Part shown: one piece after another, positions 1-5,641 of the stretch
Layout: the number at the start of each line of letters is the position of its first letter
Position numbering within the stretch: the stretch's first letter is position 1
DNA from: an uncultured Jannaschia sp.
Lineage (GTDB): Bacteria > Pseudomonadota > Alphaproteobacteria > Rhodobacterales > Rhodobacteraceae
DNA: 14,851 nucleotides
Assembly: GCA_937916365.1 (NCBI GenBank)
Contig: CALFSY010000097.1
Location: forward strand, 1 to 14,851
Reading direction: 5' to 3'
The notes under the pieces: model-generated
Told to the model about the DNA's origin: nothing
The model's input: the letters and a program-made list of their open reading frames with translations, nothing else
Database searches by the model: none
Made by a program: the position numbers and the translations under genes

Positions 1-498
1 CGCCCCTTCCTGTGCTAGGGATCGGATAATGCCCAAATCGCCCGCTTTGGTGGCGGCATAGTTGACTTGTCCTGCCTGGCCTTTTTGCCCGTTGATGGAT
101 GAAATCACAATCACACGGCCAAACCCCCGATCGCGCATTCCGGGCCATACGGGATGGATCGTGTTGAACACGCCGGTTAGATTGGTGGCGATCACCTCTT
201 GCCACATCTGGGGCGTCATTTTGTGAAACGCCGCATCGCGCGTGATGCCCGCGTTGGCCACCACGACGTCGATGGGGCCGAGATCACCCTCAACCTGCGC
301 AATGCCAGCAGCCGAGGCCGCGTAATCGGCCACATCCCATTTATAGGTTTGGATGCCAGTGTCCGCGGTAAACGCCGCGGCCTTTTCATCATTGCCCGCA
401 TAGGTGGCGGCGACCTTATAGCCCTCTGCCAACAATGCTTTGGAAATTGCCGCACCGATTCCGCGGCTGCCACCGGTAACTAAGGCCACACGTGCCAT
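1..498 (-). CDS. phaB: Acetoacetyl-CoA reductase PhaB (partial, C-terminus beyond left edge)
   Basis: NADPH-dependent short-chain dehydrogenase that reduces acetoacetyl-CoA to (R)-3-hydroxybutyryl-CoA, the second step of polyhydroxybutyrate synthesis in the cytoplasm. The 166 visible codons start at the ATG at 496-498, about 9 nt after a G-rich Shine-Dalgarno-like run. Visible motifs are the Rossmann glycine motif TGGSRGIG (residues 8-15), NAG (82-84), the tetrad Asn106, catalytic Ser134 in SSINGQKGQ, and Tyr147/Lys151 in YAATK. NAGITRD and the INGQKGQ segment are typical of PhaB and separate it from FabG. The family is about 240 residues, so roughly 75 are missing past the left edge. It lies 87 bp downstream of phaA on the same strand, which supports the assignment. 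FabG-like function is the only realistic alternative. Confidence 0.93.
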   Translation of the reverse strand, partial: MARVALVTGGSRGIGAAISKALLAEGYKVAATYAGNDEKAAAFTADTGIQTYKWDVADYAASAAGIAQVEGDLGPIDVVVANAGITRDAAFHKMTPQMWQEVIATNLTGVFNTIHPVWPGMRDRGFGRVIVISSINGQKGQAGQVNYAATKAGDLGIIRSLAQEGA

Positions 499-516
499 TT
501 CATATCCCCCCAATTT

Positions 517-532
517 GGCCCGTTTTCGGGCC
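517..532 (-). promoter_or_regulatory. Perfect 6-bp hairpin just before phaB
   Basis: The arms GGCCCG and CGGGCC are perfectly complementary around a 4-nt loop. The hairpin sits about 18 nt upstream of the phaB start codon, close to its ribosome binding site. There is no T-run after it on the minus strand, so it is more likely an RNA-stability or translation-modulating structure than a terminator. Its function is inferred. Confidence 0.4.
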
Positions 533-545
533 TTATGACAAAATC

Positions 546-566
546 GGCGACGCCATAGGCATCGCC
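546..566 (-). terminator. Strong hairpin in the phaA-phaB gap (possible attenuator)
   Basis: On the minus strand GGCGATGCC pairs with GGCGTCGCC (9 bp, one T-G wobble) around a 3-nt loop and is followed by GATTTTGTC. It starts about 20 nt after the phaA stop codon. The stem is strong but the T-tract is only four, so partial termination or protection of the phaA mRNA 3' end fits better than full termination. Confidence 0.45.
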
Positions 567-585
567 TGATTTACATTTGTTTATG

Positions 586-1764
586 TTATGGCCGCTCTAG
601 GCACATGGCCACGCCCATGCCGCCGCCGATGCACAATGTGGCCAGGCCCCGTTTGGCACCGCGGCGTTGCATTTCAAACAGCAAGGTGTTCAAAATCCGC
701 GCGCCCGAGGCACCAATGGGGTGCCCGATGGCGATGGCCCCGCCGTTGACGTTTACGATCGTGGGGTCCCACCCCATGTCTTTGCTGACCGCGCAGGCCT
801 GGGCCGCAAATGCTTCGTTTGATTCGACCAGGTCAAGGTCGGCCACCGCCCACCCTGCTTTGTTCAACGCTTTGCGCGCGGCATGAATCGGCCCCACACC
901 CATGATTGAGGGGTCCACCCCCGCCGTTGCATACGACGCGATGCGCGCCAACGGCGTGATCCCGCGTTTTTCTGCGGCCTCTGCCGTCATCAAAAGCGTG
1001 GCCGCCGCCCCGTCGTTCAGGCCCGAGGCATTGCCAGCGGTCACTGTGCCGCCGTCTTTGACAAAGGCGGGGCGCAGTTTTTGCAACGCTTCTATCGTTG
1101 CGCCATGGCGGATGTATTCATCCTGGTCCACCACAACATCACCTTTGCGGTTTTTGATCGTAACGGGGGTGATTTCATCGGCAAACCGCCCGGCCTTTTG
1201 CGCGGCCTCAGCCTTGTTTTGGGAGGCCACCGCAAATTCATCCTGTATTTCGCGGCTGATCTGCCATTGTTCGGCGACGTTTTCGGCGGTTTGACCCATG
1301 TGATAATGGTTGAACGCATCCCACAATCCATCATGCACCATCGTATCGGTGTAGGACACATTGCCCATCTTGCGGCCTTGGCGCAGGGGGGCAGCGTGGG
1401 GGCTGATCGACATATTTTCCTGCCCGCCGGCCACCACAATATCGGCGTCACCCAATAGGATATGTTGCGCCCCAATCGCCACGGCCCGCAGGCCCGATCC
1501 ACACACCTGGTTGATACCCCAAGCGGCACTTTCCTTGGGAAAACCGGCGTTTATGTGGGCCTGACGCGCCGGGTTTTGGCCCTGGGCCGCATTCAAAACC
1601 TGGCCCAAAATTGTTTCCGACACCTCTGCCTTATCAATCCCGGCGCGTTGCACCACGGCCTCAAGCACGGTTTTGCCCAAATCGTGGGCGGGAACGTTTG
1701 CGAATGATCCCAAGAAACTGCCCACCGGTGTGCGGGCGGCCGAAGCGATGACAACATTGGTCAT
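586..1764 (-). CDS. phaA: Acetyl-CoA acetyltransferase (beta-ketothiolase) PhaA
   Basis: Condenses two acetyl-CoA to acetoacetyl-CoA, the first step of polyhydroxybutyrate synthesis; it may also work in the reverse, degradative direction. The 392 residues match the usual 391-393 of biosynthetic thiolases. The catalytic residues fall at the canonical positions: acyl-accepting Cys88 in NQVCGSG, His348 in GHPIGASG and Cys378 in CIGGGMG, with the NEAFA motif at 316-320. An in-frame ATG lies 12 codons upstream at 1800. The ATG at 1762-1764 is preferred because the protein then begins directly with the conserved TNVVIASAARTPVG, and GAAAGG stands 7 nt upstream. It is followed by phaB on the same strand. 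Its upstream region is derived from a repeat containing an hxlR remnant. Confidence 0.95.
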   Translation of the reverse strand: MTNVVIASAARTPVGSFLGSFANVPAHDLGKTVLEAVVQRAGIDKAEVSETILGQVLNAAQGQNPARQAHINAGFPKESAAWGINQVCGSGLRAVAIGAQHILLGDADIVVAGGQENMSISPHAAPLRQGRKMGNVSYTDTMVHDGLWDAFNHYHMGQTAENVAEQWQISREIQDEFAVASQNKAEAAQKAGRFADEITPVTIKNRKGDVVVDQDEYIRHGATIEALQKLRPAFVKDGGTVTAGNASGLNDGAAATLLMTAEAAEKRGITPLARIASYATAGVDPSIMGVGPIHAARKALNKAGWAVADLDLVESNEAFAAQACAVSKDMGWDPTIVNVNGGAIAIGHPIGASGARILNTLLFEMQRRGAKRGLATLCIGGGMGVAMCLERP

Positions 1765-1774
1765 GGATATGCCT

Positions 1775-1969
1775 TTCATCTGATTAAGCCCGTTTGCCAC
1801 AGGGAAAGCATGGGCATTTCATGTTAGGTATTAGTATAAACGACCTGCGCCAATCCAACAACCAAATGGTCGATCAAAATTGTTTTGAACTATCGGGTTT
1901 GTGCATGTCGAACACCGCCTGCGTTCTGCGAGGACGGCACAATGAGCTGAAGCCTAGGCCCCCAGGGGT
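1775..1969. repeat. Diverged direct repeat, copy 1 (upstream of phaA)
   Basis: This stretch aligns along its length with 2567-2760 in the same orientation. Identity by eye is about 80% over the first 52 bp and roughly 70% overall, with small indels. The best conserved blocks are GGGAAAGCA followed by TTTCATGTTA, AAAATTGTTT, GTCGAAC and CCAGGGGT. Copy 1 begins next to the phaA ribosome binding site and ends about 35 bp before the dfsB-like stop codon. The two copies therefore bracket the dfsB-like gene. Confidence 0.8.
1833..1861 (-). promoter_or_regulatory. Candidate sigma-70-type promoter of phaA
   Basis: On the minus strand TTGTTG (1856-1861) and TATACT (1833-1838) are separated by exactly 17 nt. 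The -10 matches the consensus at 5 of 6 bases and the -35 at 3 of 6. Transcription would start near 1826, giving a leader of about 60 nt before phaA. The element lies inside repeat copy 1. The matching place in copy 2 reads TTGTAG-N16-TATGCG, a poorer promoter in front of the dfsB-like gene. Confidence 0.45.
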
Positions 1970-1975
1970 GGCTGG
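1874..1975 (-). pseudogene. Decayed 3' end of a second hxlR gene
   Basis: Read on the minus strand, the last 13 codons give VFDMHKPDSSKQF-stop (1874-1915). They match the C-terminus TFDAQKSGGPKQF of the intact HxlR regulator at 2664-3077. Further upstream the DNA similarity continues, but the reading frame shifts by one base near 1916-1920. The codon equivalent to Trp111 has become TAG (1954-1956). Nothing corresponding to the DNA-binding part is present. This is a truncated relic with at least two inactivating lesions. It is not expected to make protein, although its downstream flank now serves as the phaA leader. Confidence 0.75.
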
Positions 1976-2003
1976 CGATCATCCAGCGATCAAAATGACG
2001 TTT

Positions 2004-2525
2004 TTATTGATATTTAACTCCGTGTTGAGCTAAGATTTGATTTTTCAAACAGATGCGAATGTATTTCGCGGCCGAACGAAAATGGCTGGAGCCTGCGGCC
2101 TCGACCCACCGACCTGGGGTCCAGGTGTTTTGGGCGCCTTTCATGGGGCCGCCATAGAGATCATGTTCGGAGTGTGTCTCTATGAAGTCGATCAATGCGG
2201 CATACCGATCTGCCAAAAGCGCAATCGCATCTTCCCAGTTCAGATCTGATTGACGTTGGCGAAGATCTGCATTGTAGCGTTTCAATTCATTCCATTTGTA
2301 GCCTTTGGCAGGAAAACATACTTTCTTACCTGCAATACCGTCATGATACCATCCGAGAAACAGATCTATCCAATGGGCCCGATGTGCGATGATGTCTTTG
2401 ATCGAGGTATCTTCGGCACGTTTTTCCATCGCCACCTCTGCCACGATCGACGTGATGAGTTTTTCAAGTTTTGCATATTCTTTGCGTGTAATGTTAAGCA
2501 GCTCGGTTTTGGTGTGTGCGGGCAC
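2004..2525 (-). CDS. ClbS/DfsB family protein (four-helix DinB-like fold)
   Basis: The 173 residues have the length and pattern of the ClbS/DfsB (DUF1706) family: N-terminal KTELLNITRKEYAKL, TSIKDIIAHRAHWIDLFLGWY (about 40-60), GYKWNELKRYNADL (75-88) and a C-terminal SSHFRSAAKYIR helix (146-157). ClbS itself protects against colibactin by hydrolysing its cyclopropane, but most members have unknown substrates, so only a protective or small-molecule-modifying role can be suggested. The start is GTG at 2525, supported by AAAGGA 6-7 nt upstream. No signal peptide or membrane segment is seen. It lies downstream of hxlR on the same strand, 138 bp away, and is flanked by two diverged direct repeats, which suggests the gene was inserted into or retained at a rearranged locus. 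Confidence 0.85.
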   Translation of the reverse strand: MPAHTKTELLNITRKEYAKLEKLITSIVAEVAMEKRAEDTSIKDIIAHRAHWIDLFLGWYHDGIAGKKVCFPAKGYKWNELKRYNADLRQRQSDLNWEDAIALLADRYAALIDFIETHSEHDLYGGPMKGAQNTWTPGRWVEAAGSSHFRSAAKYIRICLKNQILAQHGVKYQ

Positions 2526-2566
2526 AAGATGTCCTTTGTGTCTCGGTTTTTGGTAATGCGATGTAT

Positions 2567-2760
2567 TTCATTTAATTAAGCCAAGCTGCCATGGGGAAAG
2601 CACGGGCGTTTCATGTTAATGCACGCATAAATAGCCCCCGTAATCCTACAATCGAATGACCGATTAAAATTGTTTCGGTCCGCCGGATTTTTGCGCGTCG
2701 AACGTTGCTCGCGCCCGTGCGATGGGGTCGCGATGGGTTAATGCCCACGCCGCCAGGGGT
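2567..2760. repeat. Diverged direct repeat, copy 2 (hxlR 3' end and flank)
   Basis: This is the partner of 1775-1969. It covers the last ~32 codons of intact hxlR and the ~97 bp after its stop, up to the dfsB-like leader. Because its hxlR part is intact, this is the ancestral-looking copy and copy 1 is the decayed one. Confidence 0.8.
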
Positions 2761-3077
2761 TCCAACTGTGCGCACAAAGATTGGCCCAAATCCGTTAGCT
2801 TATAATCAACGCGGGGCGGTTTTGTGGGTGTCATCCGGCGGATTACATAGCCGTCACGTTCCAATTTGCGTAAGGTCACGGTCAACATACGTTGCGAAAT
2901 ATCCGCAATCGCGCGTCGCAACGCGGAAAATCGCATTTCGCCCCCCTTTAGGGCGGTCAAAACCAAAATGGCCCATTTGTCCCCTATGCCGTCAATAACA
3001 TGCCGAACGGGGCAAATGTTTGGATCATAGGATAGGCGTTCGTCTTCACAAACGTGTGTGGTGGGATCGGTTACCAA
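2664..3077 (-). CDS. HxlR-family winged-helix transcriptional regulator
   Basis: A DNA-binding protein of 137 residues. CPVRHVIDGIGDKWAILVL (22-40) is the family signature. The helix ISQRMLTVTLRKLERDG (60-76) is the recognition helix and the wing follows with TPTKPPRVDYKLT (83-95). Family members such as YodB and HypR sense electrophiles or oxidants through an N-terminal cysteine, and Cys22 is at that place; Cys10 and Cys102 are also present. Direct sensing here is inferred. The start is TTG (3075-3077), chosen because a strong AAGGAGG lies 6 nt upstream and no ATG precedes the conserved domain. It is divergent from the metallo-hydrolase gene across 81 bp, a common layout for an HxlR regulator and its target, and is followed by the dfsB-like gene. 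Confidence 0.9.
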   Translation of the reverse strand: MVTDPTTHVCEDERLSYDPNICPVRHVIDGIGDKWAILVLTALKGGEMRFSALRRAIADISQRMLTVTLRKLERDGYVIRRMTPTKPPRVDYKLTDLGQSLCAQLEPLAAWALTHRDPIARARATFDAQKSGGPKQF

Positions 3078-3158
3078 AAAGTGCCTCCTTCACAACACGT
3101 CCGGAATCCAGTTTGTATTTTGGTATATAATCGTAACTGATATATCAAGGAGCCTACC
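3078..3158. promoter_or_regulatory. Divergent hxlR/metallo-hydrolase control region
   Basis: The 81-bp gap is markedly AT-rich in its right half. On the plus strand a perfect TATAAT (3126-3131) is the likely -10 for the hydrolase. No good -35 lies 16-18 bp before it, which is consistent with a regulated promoter. The perfect palindrome TGATATATCA (3138-3147) lies just downstream, touching the AAGGAG ribosome binding site (3147-3152, 6 nt before the ATG). On the minus strand AAGGAGG (3084-3090) serves hxlR. The palindrome is a candidate operator for the HxlR protein; this is inferred. Confidence 0.5.
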
Positions 3159-3995
3159 ATGTTTATACTTGATCGCCGCACCTTTCTACACGCAACGGGT
3201 GCAACTGGCCTAACGGCCATTGGGGCCACAGTTTTGCCGACCGCGGCCCGTGCCGCCCCATCCGATAGCCGCGTTTATACCGCCGATGCCATGGGCGGAA
3301 ACGTCGATAGCGTGGTTATCATGGGCGATGATACCGCCGTGTTGATTGATACGCAGCTAAACGCCGATCACGCCACCCGTTTGGCCGATATGATCGACGC
3401 CACGGGCCGCACACTTGACACCGTGTTCATCAGCCATGCGCACCCTGACCATTATAACGGCCTGCCCACGATTCGCGCACGTTTCCCTAGTGTGCGCGCC
3501 GTGACCCACCCGTTGATTCAGCCCCTAATCCCCGAAGATGCGGCAGGCCCGGTCGAAGCGCTCAACACCGATCACATTTTGTTAGAGGGCGAACGTTTAG
3601 AGGTGTTGGACCCAATGCATGGCGATACTGATTTGATTTCCGCGGTGCATATTCCGGTGCTGGATACATTGGTGGTGGCAGATATTGCCTATATCGATAC
3701 CCACGTGTGGGTGCGGGAAAACACCACACCAGAGCGGTTGGATATGTGGCGTGCCACGCTTGATCGGCTTGAGGCAATGGGCGTTACCACCATCATCCCC
3801 GGTCACCGCGCCGAAACCTCGGCCAACAATGCCTCTGTCTTTGCCTATACACGTGGCTATTTGGATATGTGGCAACAAGCCGTGGCAGAGGCGACCGATG
3901 CCAACGATCTGCGGGCGCGCATGATGGACGGGCGCGAAGATTTGGGTTTGGGCTTTGCCGTTGATATGGCCGTGGCGACGGTATTCCCGAATTAA
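3159..3995 (+). CDS. Tat-exported metallo-beta-lactamase-fold hydrolase
   Basis: A 278-residue metallo-hydrolase. The N-terminus DRRTFLHATGATG (5-17), followed by a hydrophobic stretch and ARAA near 30-33, is a twin-arginine signal peptide, so the folded enzyme probably acts in the periplasm. The zinc motif HAHPDH is at 93-98. Further likely ligands are His154 (HGDTD), Asp175 (VVADIAY) and His216 (IPGHR), so the active site looks complete. The substrate cannot be told from sequence; this fold includes lactonases, glyoxalase II, lactamases and sulfatases. The start has AAGGAG 6 nt upstream. It is divergent from the HxlR gene, which probably controls it. It converges on the lytic transglycosylase. 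Confidence 0.88.
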   Translation: MFILDRRTFLHATGATGLTAIGATVLPTAARAAPSDSRVYTADAMGGNVDSVVIMGDDTAVLIDTQLNADHATRLADMIDATGRTLDTVFISHAHPDHYNGLPTIRARFPSVRAVTHPLIQPLIPEDAAGPVEALNTDHILLEGERLEVLDPMHGDTDLISAVHIPVLDTLVVADIAYIDTHVWVRENTTPERLDMWRATLDRLEAMGVTTIIPGHRAETSANNASVFAYTRGYLDMWQQAVAEATDANDLRARMMDGREDLGLGFAVDMAVATVFPN

Positions 3996-4010
3996 TTCGC
4001 CCAAGCACGG

Positions 4011-4040
4011 AAAATGCCCGCCCTAAACATACAGGCGGGT
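4011..4040 (-). terminator. Hairpin between convergent genes
   Basis: CCCGCC (4017-4022) and GGCGGG (4034-4039) form a 6-bp GC stem with an 11-nt loop. On the minus strand it is followed by CATTTTCC, so it best fits a weak intrinsic terminator of the transglycosylase gene, about 70 nt past its stop. On the plus strand it also lies 15-45 nt after the hydrolase stop and could block read-through both ways. Confidence 0.45.
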
Positions 4041-4094
4041 ATACCGTTTGCCTTGTGCGGTGGGCAGCGCGCTAAGGGCACGGTCAAAGGCAGG

Positions 4095-4109
4095 GGGGTG
4101 TTTCACCCC
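4095..4109 (-). other. Hairpin directly after the transglycosylase stop codon
   Basis: On the minus strand GGGGTG-AAA-CACCCC begins at the base after the TAA stop. It is a perfect 6-bp stem with a 3-nt loop but lacks a T-run. It probably stabilises the mRNA end or acts together with the hairpin at 4011-4040. Confidence 0.35.
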
Positions 4110-5357
4110 TTATCGCAGCCGCGCCAATAATTCGGGGGATGCCCGCCCCGTTACCGGCAACCCACGCGCGCGTTCAAAGGCGGCAATGGCGGCCTCTGTC
4201 CTGTCACCGATCACGCCGTCGGGCGTGCCCGTGTCAAACCCTGCACGATTTAGGCGGTTTTGGATTTCGCGGCGGTCGGCCTGGGTTAGGCCGGTGGCAT
4301 CGGGTCCGAATTGGCCGCGCAGGGGCCCCGCCCCTGCAATGCGATCTGCCAAATACCCCACACCAATGCCATAGTTGGTGGACGCATTGTAGCGTAAGAT
4401 CACATCAAAATTGTGGAACACGGCAAACCCCGGCCCGCCCGCGCCGCCGGGGGCCAGAATCGCCGCCGCCCCATAATCGGGCAAAGGCCCCCCCGTGGCC
4501 GCTTGCACGCCCAATGTGCCCCATTCCGCCACAGATCGCCACCGCCCACGCCCCGCTTGTGCCGTATTAAATCCAGCGGGCAGGCGCACCTCTAACCCCC
4601 AGGGTTGCCCACGGCGCCAACCCGATCGTGCCAAATAATTCGCGGTTGAGGCCAACGCATCCGTGGGGTCGTTGCTCCACACATCGCGCCGCCCGTCACC
4701 GTTGAAATCCACCGCATACGCTGCATAGGTCGTGGGAATGAACTGTGTATGCCCCATGGCCCCGGCCCATGATCCGGTTAAATTCGATGGCGTGGTATCA
4801 CCGCGTTGTAAAATACGCAGGGCGTCGATCAACTGTGCTTCAAAAAATTGGCCGCGTCGCCCATCAAAGGCCAAGGTTGAGGTTGCCGATATTACCGGAA
4901 TTGTGCCCAATCGTGTGCCATAGCGGCTTTCGACGCCCCAAATCGCGGCCAAAATCTCGGCCGCGACACCATATTGCGCCGCAATCGCGTTCAGTGTGCC
5001 GCGCGCCGCCCGGAATTGTGCCCGCCCTAGGGTGACATCCTCCTCTGATGCGACAATGGCCAGATAATCCTCGGTGGTGCGGGTGGTTTCGGTTTGATTC
5101 CGGTCGCGTTCAATCACGCCTGGCAAAAATCCTGCGTTTTGCAGGCCGAGGTCAAGGGTGGTTTGTGTGATACCTTGGGCACGGGCGCGGGGACGAAAGG
5201 CCGAAAGCCATGCGTCATAGGCGGCATTCGGCACGGGCCGCAAGGTGGGGTCTTGCTGCGATTGAGTGCTGCGATTTGAAGGGCCGCGTGTTGGAAGGCA
5301 CGCCTGTAAAAGGGCCGCGCCCCCGATGGTTAGAGTGATCCGGCGGGTCCATTCCAT
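4110..5357 (-). CDS. Lytic murein transglycosylase, MltB type, lipoprotein with C-terminal peptidoglycan-binding domain
   Basis: Cleaves the glycan strands of peptidoglycan with formation of 1,6-anhydro-muramic ends. The 415 residues start with a lipoprotein-like signal ending in LLQAC (Cys20), so the enzyme is likely anchored in the outer membrane. The catalytic domain (about 45-335) shows the catalytic Glu143 in WGVESRYG and the family motif GSWAGAMGHTQFIPTTY (195-211), followed by DFNGDGRRDVW. A peptidoglycan-binding type 1 domain follows (about 355-415), with EIQNRLNRAGFDTGTPDGVI and RTEAAIAAFERARGLPVTG. The start ATG has AAGGA 8 nt upstream. It is transcribed away from bamA across a shared 284-bp region. 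It stands alone as a transcription unit. The gene symbol is left open because several MltB paralogues occur in this group. Confidence 0.93.
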   Translation of the reverse strand: MEWTRRITLTIGGAALLQACLPTRGPSNRSTQSQQDPTLRPVPNAAYDAWLSAFRPRARAQGITQTTLDLGLQNAGFLPGVIERDRNQTETTRTTEDYLAIVASEEDVTLGRAQFRAARGTLNAIAAQYGVAAEILAAIWGVESRYGTRLGTIPVISATSTLAFDGRRGQFFEAQLIDALRILQRGDTTPSNLTGSWAGAMGHTQFIPTTYAAYAVDFNGDGRRDVWSNDPTDALASTANYLARSGWRRGQPWGLEVRLPAGFNTAQAGRGRWRSVAEWGTLGVQAATGGPLPDYGAAAILAPGGAGGPGFAVFHNFDVILRYNASTNYGIGVGYLADRIAGAGPLRGQFGPDATGLTQADRREIQNRLNRAGFDTGTPDGVIGDRTEAAIAAFERARGLPVTGRASPELLARLR

Positions 5358-5392
5358 GGCTCTGTTCCTTTTATGTGTTTTTTATCATAGGT

Positions 5393-5415
5393 TTGCTTTC
5401 CATTCATGAAAGCAA
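5393..5415 (-). promoter_or_regulatory. Perfect 8-bp inverted repeat in the transglycosylase leader
   Basis: TTGCTTTC and GAAAGCAA are exact reverse complements around a 7-nt spacer, about 35 bp before the transglycosylase start and after its candidate promoter. There is no T-run on either side, so it is not a terminator. It could be a repressor operator or a 5' UTR hairpin. Confidence 0.45.
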
Positions 5416-5448
5416 GGCCGCGGTGTGTTTCGGCACATATTTTACACA

Positions 5449-5477
5449 ATTATGCCTTGAGAGTGTGTATAACTTAA
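5449..5477 (-). promoter_or_regulatory. Candidate promoter of the lytic transglycosylase
   Basis: On the minus strand TTAAGT (5472-5477) and CATAAT (5449-5454) are 17 nt apart; the -10 matches 5 of 6 consensus bases and the -35 only 3. The leader would be about 85 nt and would contain the inverted repeat at 5393-5415. Confidence 0.3.
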
Positions 5478-5577
5478 AATGATTGTTTGCACTATCGCAT
5501 CGTGATTGTTAAGCGGCGTACGATGTGACGGAAATGTGCCAAAATATCCAATTTGGAAACAGTGAAATGCGATTTTT

Positions 5578-5606
5578 TTGACAAGCCTGAAACCACTAGG
5601 TAAAGC
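5578..5606 (+). promoter_or_regulatory. Candidate promoter of the bamA cluster
   Basis: A perfect TTGACA (5578-5583), preceded by a run of seven T, is followed after 17 nt by TAAAGC (5601-5606). Transcription would start near 5613, about 30 nt before the first bamA ATG. A GATTC (5608-5612), which is a CcrM-type GANTC methylation sequence, sits at the expected start point. The -10 is a weak match (3 of 6). The rest of the 284-bp gap (5358-5641) holds no gene that I can see. Confidence 0.5.
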
Positions 5607-5641
5607 AGATTCAAATATCGCGTGTCGTAATAACTATATCT

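Noticed and set aside
902..1707. Several plus-strand open frames opposite phaA
   Set aside because: They are antisense shadows of a thiolase with complete catalytic residues; they lack ribosome binding sites and recognisable domains.
1794..2033. Plus-strand 79-codon frame between phaA and dfsB
   Set aside because: It overlaps the hxlR relic and repeat copy 1, has no supporting ribosome binding site and resembles no known protein.
1970..2566. dfsB-like gene as cargo of an insertion sequence
   Set aside because: The flanking repeats are direct, long and diverged. No transposase, terminal inverted repeats or short target duplication are visible.
2037..2579. Plus-strand frames opposite the dfsB-like gene
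   Set aside because: Antisense shadows; the minus-strand frame carries the full family pattern and a good start signal.
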